Shown here: one piece after another, positions 58,076 through 64,000 of the stretch
Layout: each line of letters starts with the position of its first letter
Numbering within the stretch: the stretch's first letter is position 1
From: Batillaria attramentaria
Taxonomy: Eukaryota > Mollusca > Gastropoda > Batillariidae
Reading direction: 5' to 3'
DNA: 64,000 nt
Assembly (NCBI GenBank): GCA_018292915.2
Contig: JACVVK020000481.1
Location: 236,001-300,000, forward strand
The notes under the pieces: model-generated
What the model saw: only the letters and a program-made list of their open reading frames with translations
Told to the model about the DNA's origin: nothing
Databases searched by the model: none
Program-made: the position numbers and the translations under genes

Positions 58076-59370
58076 CTGGTGTTTCTGCCAAAAATGCCCA
58101 TGCTGGACATAATTATGTTGATGATGATGGAGACTTGGTATAGCGCACGGCTCCACCTTAACTGAGTGCTCACGGCGCTTAGAAGGAGGTTATACGAAGA
58201 AAGATAGTGTTGCAAAAAAACATCAGGAGGTTACTGGGGTGAAGCACTGAAGAGATGAGAGATGATATGTGCGCCGAGGAATAGCAAACCATTGCATACC
58301 ATACATGCTACTGCAGCGTCGGTCGTATTCATGAAACACCGCTTCTACACGTACTGTAGCTATACACAGACTGAACATGCTGACCCAAGAAAACCAGCCA
58401 AGTATAACGAGCGGCCCGGCTTAGTTATTTCTAGTGCGTCAGTGTCTCGGCCTATCATGTATCGTGTATGCGGTATCAAACTGTTAAAGAGACATACCGC
58501 ACAGTTTAAGCAGTTTAAGCTCACAGATCGACCTAAGCTTATTATGGTGACAAGAACAAAGTCTCATTTAGATGTGAGCAAAATATGAGACCTTTTCGGG
58601 CCGTCGTTGCTAAGATACGAGCCAAACTGACTACGGGTGTACCGGCTGCTACACGTTACAGTGTAATGCGTGAGCCATAAATAGGCATTGGTATCACGTG
58701 ACACCTAATTACCCTACAACGGTAAACACATGTACGATGCGGGCTGGCATGGCTCGCTGGTTCAGTCCCGTGTAGTCACAGGTCAGCGCCAGGCCCACAC
58801 GCATGCAGTCAATCTGACAATACTTCAGTACGGCGCTTGCCACTATTTGTCTTAATCGTTACTGTAGCGTGCCTCTCGGAACACCCGTCGACAATTTTAT
58901 AAGCAGCGATTTTCTCGCCTAGCACGTGTGTGAAGTACTGGCACTGCTAACGTAGAAGCTATACTAACTGACAACATGGTGAAATCCAATGTTAACAGGC
59001 ATATCCGGGTTACAGTCTGAAGGGAAGTCACCCCTGTCTGTGTGGATCAGACGACTCCTAATGGCCCCTACAGTGCTCGATAGTTACGTACTAAATTCGA
59101 GCAGGGAGTACAGTTCACACGGGGCCGATGGCAACATTACAAGTTTACCCAGCTGTAAGATAGCCTTTGGGAAGACCACTGGCCCAACAGTGGCGGTGAC
59201 TGTGCGAAACACTGTGTAGACAGTGGGAGTTATCAACCTGCCGGAAGTCTCTTTAACAGCCACTCACAGTGTCGGCGGGTGCAGGAATAGTTAGAGTGGA
59301 GCTGCGTGTGCAAACAGTGACAGCGACGAAGAGGGTTTTCCGTTGAAATAGACCTGCACAGAGTCATAGT
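57765..59370. other. Spacer between genes 4 and 5 without a recognisable gene
   Basis: Holds a G-rich fragment (57765-57830), (CA)n at 58010-58074 and otherwise unique sequence. The 108-codon frame at 58262-58588 has no domain, promoter or splice context I can name. Confidence 0.5.
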
Positions 59371-59379
59371 GCGTCAGTC

Positions 59380-59760
59380 AAGAACAACAACAACACCAAC
59401 AGTTTGAAAAACAACACCTACACTACCAATCAGTAACAACAACATGCAAAATCAGTGACGGAACAGTGAAACGTGACAGCGACACACAGGACTCTGAGTT
59501 GATTACAGAACTAAACAGATCCACCTAGCACCAGTCAATAACAGCAACAACAGTTTTAAAAACAACAACAACAACAACAGTTTGAAAAACAACAGCAGCA
59601 GCAACAACAAAATGCAAAATCAGTGACAGTGATACGTGACCGCGACACACAGGACTCTAAGTTGATTACAGAACTAAACAGAACAACGGCAACAACTGTT
59701 TCAACAACAACAACAACAAAATGCAAAATCAGTGACCAGTGAAAAGTGACAGCGACACAC
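59380..59760. repeat. CAA-rich imperfect tandem repeat, about 3 units
   Basis: Each unit has (CAA)n, ATGCAAAATCAGTGAC, and then CGACACACAGGACTCT. Units begin at about 59434, 59610 and 59720. Confidence 0.8.
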
Positions 59761-59865
59761 AGGACTCTGATTTGATATGTCTGTCTGAAACGTTTTTATT
59801 TATTTATTTTTTTAAATCAGGAAGCAGGTCCATTCCACCAGGGTACCTAAACCGGTTTAGTAGAA

Positions 59866-59916
<51 letters not shown>

Positions 59917-59918
<2 letters not shown>

Positions 59919-60085
59919 GGAGCCGGGGTGGTCGAATGGTAGAGCGTTGGACTTCTAATGCTCGGGTCGTGGGTTCGATCCCGGCTGGGGCCAAATATTT
60001 GTGCTGGCTTTTTCATCGTTGCCCCATCTTTGATATCGCCCTATGTGGTGGAAAAGGACGTTGAACACCCACGCACCCCCCCCCC
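59917..60085 (+). mobile_element. tRNA-derived SINE, type 1, inserted in a CT run
   Basis: Nearly identical to 32793-32980. CT runs on both sides (59869-59916, 60097-60146). Confidence 0.88.
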
Positions 60086-60097
60086 CACCCCCACCCC

Positions 60098-60151
<54 letters not shown>

Positions 60152-60591
60152 CGTTTTCTTTGTCGTTCCTTCATCATTTTCCCATTTTTTCCCATTTATT
60201 CTTTATTCATTTGCATATTTACAATACGCATTTCAAAATAATGATAATAATAATACCAATAACTCATCAAACATAAGCGGTGCCGTCAGCCGCTGACTGT
60301 TCTTTGGTTTTGTTGTTGTTGTTGTTTTGCGAGGGAGGGGTTTTTCATCACGCACGCTGACCAAACAGGATCGCTTAATGAGTGTTCAATTGCCGGAAAA
60401 GGAATCCTGGTTATGAAAACGTCAGAAAGTGTTTTTCATGACAGTGTGATAAAACTTTCTAAATAGTCGGTGAGCATCTCTACACTTACACTGAGTAAAC
60501 ACGCGCACTCATCATGACACCAAGATCAACATTATTATGTACGTCAGCAGTCCAAGCTCTTTACACTGTGAGTAGCTGTAACAAACTGAAT

Positions 60592-60755
60592 GGGGGAGCC
60601 GGGATAGCCGACTGGAGTAGTAGAGCGTTTTGCTTTCTTGAATGCTCGGGTCGTGAGTTCCAATCCTGATTGGGGCCAAATATTTGTAATGGCCTTTTAA
60701 GGTTGCCCCCTCTTTGATATCAAATGTTCGTAGTGGAAAAGGACGCTAAACTCAT
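60592..60755 (+). mobile_element. tRNA-derived SINE, type 1, diverged copy
   Basis: Head duplicated by a few bases (GACTGGAGTAGTAGAGCG), tail running into (CA)n. Same location relative to gene 5 as 19401 is to gene 2. Confidence 0.8.
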
Positions 60756-60819
<64 letters not shown>

Positions 60820-60879
60820 ATGTGAAATTTGATACATGATCCGTGAGATCACATGACTATCCACAAGCCGTGAGGTAGG

Positions 60880-61069
60880 AAGCCGTCAGCGCAGACGACA
60901 GGAGCCGCGGGACTGAACATGCCGACCCGTCAGTGACACAATGACAACAGTAAATGAACAGTTACTGATCGATTTCTGTCTACGGACAGTCACTGACAGC
61001 AACGACATCTCGTCAAGAAGACTTTTGAACACTTGTACCCTGTCTACCCGTATAACAACAGTAGTAGGG
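60880..61069 (+). promoter_or_regulatory. Gene 5 class B promoter region and non-coding first exon
   Basis: Matches genes 2 and 4, donor GTAGGG|GTAAGTAGCG at 61069/61070. A (CA)n tract (60762-60817) ends about 252 bases before the donor. Confidence 0.5.
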
Positions 61070-61689
61070 GTAAGTAGCGATAATTATGTCTATACTGAAC
61101 GTAAACACGTCTCCATGTTGTCCTATTTTCACTTTCGCATTGTCCCCCCTTCACTGACGCCCATCGCCAATTGCCAGCCGTCTGACGGGATTTAAGGAGT
61201 GATACAGGTGTAGACCAGTATAACGTTACACGTGATCGTGTTGTAGGTATTGATAGTGTATAACACACGGCTAATTATCACTGTGGTGTGTCGGGGAATT
61301 TTAGGTTCAGTTACAGCTGACTTCCGTGTACGTGCGAGTCGGAGTAGGGGACGCAACTGCTAGTAAACTGTGAATTATGTCCCCTGCACACGATTCGTAT
61401 CTGCGGCGTATGTATGCAGGACTTGTGTGTTTTCCCTCACTGACAGCAAAACGTTCTGACTTCATACAATCAAACTCGAGAACGGCTTCCACAGTTGTGT
61501 ATAGGTTTCATTCAATCTTTTCTCTCCCTCGATTCATTGATCTGTATTGTAAATGTTGATGCTAATGCATTGATGAATCCGTCAGATTTTCAAACCAACC
61601 AGTGAAAACCAGCACATTGCTTTTCCCTTACAAGATTCTTCGTGCTGTGTTCAGGTCTTTTTCGTGCTCTGTTCAGGTTATCAGCCAGC

Positions 61690-63599
61690 ATGGCGACTGC
61701 TTCAGTTCAGCCCAGTGATACAGAGTGTCCTGTTTGTCATGAGAATTTCTCCACCCCTAAAATCCTTCCCTGCGCCCACCTTCTGTGTCGTCACTGTCTT
61801 GTGACGTGGATGAAATCCGACACCGGTGCACAGTGCCCGTTGTGTCGTGACGTCATTGCTGACGCCACAGAAAGGGCCGGTAAATCCTTGGACGCCATCG
61901 CTGACTCGCTGCCTACCGACCTGGCCATGGAGGCTAGGGTGGAATGTGCGGCCATTCTCAGCAAGAATCACGTGTGTTGTTGCTGTAAGAATACACCGGC
62001 CACATCCATCTGTCTCGACTGTGGCGACATGATGTGTCATACATGCACAAATTACCACAAAAGCTTTTCTGCGACAAAATACCATGATGTGGAAGACCTG
62101 GCCACCATGACTGCAGAACGTCTGGCTGCCAACCGCCGCTTGTCCTGTTCCGTGCACGCCGACAAGACATCGGAACTCTACTGCCCCACCCACGGGGCCG
62201 CCATCTGTCACCTGTGCGCCACATCCAAGCACCGTGCATGTCCGGAAGTGACGGAGCTGGAGGAGAAAATGCAGGAGGCGCGTGCAGTGCTGGCGGAGCT
62301 GGCGGCCACACTGAAGGCCGGAGAGAGCAAGCTGGAGGGGGCGATCAGCGAGCTGGATCAGTATCTGGTGGACATGGAGAAAGCAACACAGGCTGCCCTG
62401 GCCGACATTGACCACAAGTGTGACCGCCTGCAGAGTTGCGTGGAGGCCTGTCGCAAGCGTATGAAGGAGCTCGCTAAGGGAGCTAACTCTGAGGCCAAGA
62501 AACGTGTAGAAGAAACAAAATGGCGTCTGTTGAAGCGACGTGGACGAGTGACGTCACACTGGCGACTGGTGGATCGCGTTGGAGACAGGATGCCCCGTGT
62601 GTGTGGTGTCAGCGACATGACCTCCACGCTCCACACTCGCGTAAAAGGCATTGACCTCAGCGTCACCTTGCCTGCTGATTTGAAAGCCGTTTCCAAGACA
62701 ACACTGACGATAGACGAGAAGGCGCTGGCCCGTATTGAACGTGAACTGTCCCAACTAGGCCAGCTGAGTGTGACGCCCGCTGTGAAAGTTGCTTCAACGC
62801 CATCCGCCCCAGGAGTGACAGGAGACATGGCCGCTTCACAGGCTGTGGGTCAGGTAACGGTCAGTGTCGTCTGGTAAATACAATAAATTGAGGTACTGTG
62901 TGACCTGATTCATCTGCTCGTTTTTCTCTCCTGGTGTGGATAAATATACATACAACTGAACTTACTGGGCATTTTTTTTTTTAATCAATGAATATTAGTA
63001 GGTGTTGAATCCTCTCCCGTTTTATTTTGGGTGCGGGGGGGGGGGGGGGGATTGCTAAGGCTTTTGTCCACAATACAATGGTTTAAACATGACGTTGTGA
63101 TTCAGGCGACAAGCTGGCGATTCCACACGAACCACGGGAAGAACATCGTGCTGAGTAACAACCAGCAGACGGCGGAGAGAGTCAGGGGGGATTATCGTGA
63201 CGCCATCGTGATTTCCAGTGAGACCATGATGACAAACACACTGTATGAGGTATTGCTACAGATTGTAGTCACACAGTACTTATGATGGTGTAATGCAGGC
63301 GTATGATACATGTAGGCAACATTAGTTTGTATGGTTTTCTATCATTCCCTTTCTTTCTACATAGACTGTATCGTTGTTTCGTTGTTGATATTTCACCTCC
63401 GTATTTTAATCTCCTTTTCATTGTTGGTGCTTCTTATCAGTGTATATGTTCATGATTTACGTTGTTAATATCAGTAATAATAATAATAATGGATACATAT
63501 AGAAACCATTACTGTGCTCAGTGAGGTATAATTATGCGTGTAGCGAGCTAAAAAGAACTAAAGGAACTTAGAAAGCTAAGAGAAAGCAATACATTAATT

Positions 63600-63689
<90 letters not shown>

Positions 63690-64000
63690 GAGTTCTGTCA
63701 TTCACTCATCACTGCTGCTGAGTGATACTGTAGATGTGTGGAGACAGGAAGTCATCTGTGTTACGGGTCTTCACCAAGACTCAGACAACAAAACCCATCA
63801 TGACAAAACACAAACATGAGAGAAACGTGCGGTCAGTTCATGTAACAGTAAACGCCTGTTCAAATGATGTGTGGTTTATCTGTGTAGGTACGACTGGATG
63901 CAGTGGAAGCTGTAAATGGTTCAGCACGGCATTTCCTTCTTGCAATGTCAAGTACCCTGTATTGTGGTGTGACTGTCGGGGACCCGGCCACCCTCACCCT
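61690..64000 (+). CDS. Gene 5: RING/B-box/coiled-coil/NHR protein, class B (3' end outside window)
   Basis: Exons 61690-62853, 63106-63249 and 63888 to beyond 64000. The ATG at 61690 follows the TTATCAGCCAGC leader shared with genes 2 and 4; the upstream open frame is not conserved. RING, B-boxes and coiled coil are intact (388 codons). NHR exon 2 has 48 codons with RGDYRDAIV. Exon 3 begins VRLDAVEAVNGSARHFLLAM then SSTLYCGVTVGDP, the long-loop form otherwise seen only in truncated copy 0. Exons 4 and 5 are not in the window. Intron 1 shows the poly-G run (63035-63050). Confidence 0.85.
63604..63688. repeat. (CA)n microsatellite in intron 2 of gene 5
   Basis: CA run of about 42 units. Confidence 0.95.

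Noticed and set aside
57575..58165. 196-codon ORF with (MYVC)n
   Set aside because: Product of the (TATG)n array and a (CA)n tract.
58262..58588. 108-codon ORF between genes 4 and 5
   Set aside because: No domain, no conserved counterpart in the other spacers, and no clear promoter or splice sites.

Overview
The window is animal nuclear DNA, most likely from a lophotrochozoan and plausibly a marine gastropod. The evidence is intron-containing genes with GT-AG splice sites, very dense (CA)n/(CT)n microsatellites, tRNA-headed SINEs, LINE fragments, THAP-bearing DNA elements and a lineage-expanded RING/B-box family. The species assignment is inference. I see no bacterial genes, CRISPR arrays or true tRNA genes; every tRNA-like sequence is a SINE head.

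The backbone is a head-to-tail array of one gene family on the + strand. Each complete gene has a non-coding first exon, a 388-codon exon (RING, two B-boxes, coiled coil, linker) and four short coding exons of about 47, 53, 60 and 10 codons. The short exons together read as a Neuralized homology repeat (NHR) domain. All coding introns are phase 0. Copies: truncated copy 0 (exons 3-5 only, 3667-5393), gene 1 (9644-16269), gene 2 (21269-25135), gene 3 (35684-39954), gene 4 (51122-55553) and gene 5 (61690 to beyond the right edge). An orphan NHR exon on the - strand (7-150) marks an inversion junction at the left edge. Genes 1 and 3 share one upstream region and N-terminus (class A); genes 2, 4 and 5 share another (class B). 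The 3' halves follow a different relationship, so the array is mosaic.

The proteins look like TRIM-type E3 ubiquitin ligases whose usual C-terminal recognition domain (SPRY, NHL and so on) is replaced by an NHR. Between copies the framework is nearly invariant, while short stretches in NHR exons 2, 3 and 4 differ sharply, mostly by replacements or in-frame indels. This looks like a diversifying recognition surface on a constant ligase and is the most interesting system in the window.

Between and inside the genes lies mobile and repeated DNA: a LINE 3' end (236-1462); a composite block with THAP-containing inverted-repeat elements (inverted copy 1463-3266, tandem pair 41434-48300); a 2.8 kb TIR transposon with a 5-bp target duplication in intron 4 of gene 1 (12994-15818); a retroposed unit carrying a 31-bp satellite (25215-26367); a 5.4 kb insertion (26808-32240) with its own CCAAT promoter, a two-exon zinc-finger-like fragment and inverted minisatellite arrays; two families of tRNA-derived SINE, one nested in the other; two copies of a 650-bp element with 9-bp target duplications; and two minisatellites (73-bp and 20-bp) that recur downstream of every gene copy. 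Several insertions have paralogous empty sites in this same window, which lets duplication and insertion be ordered.
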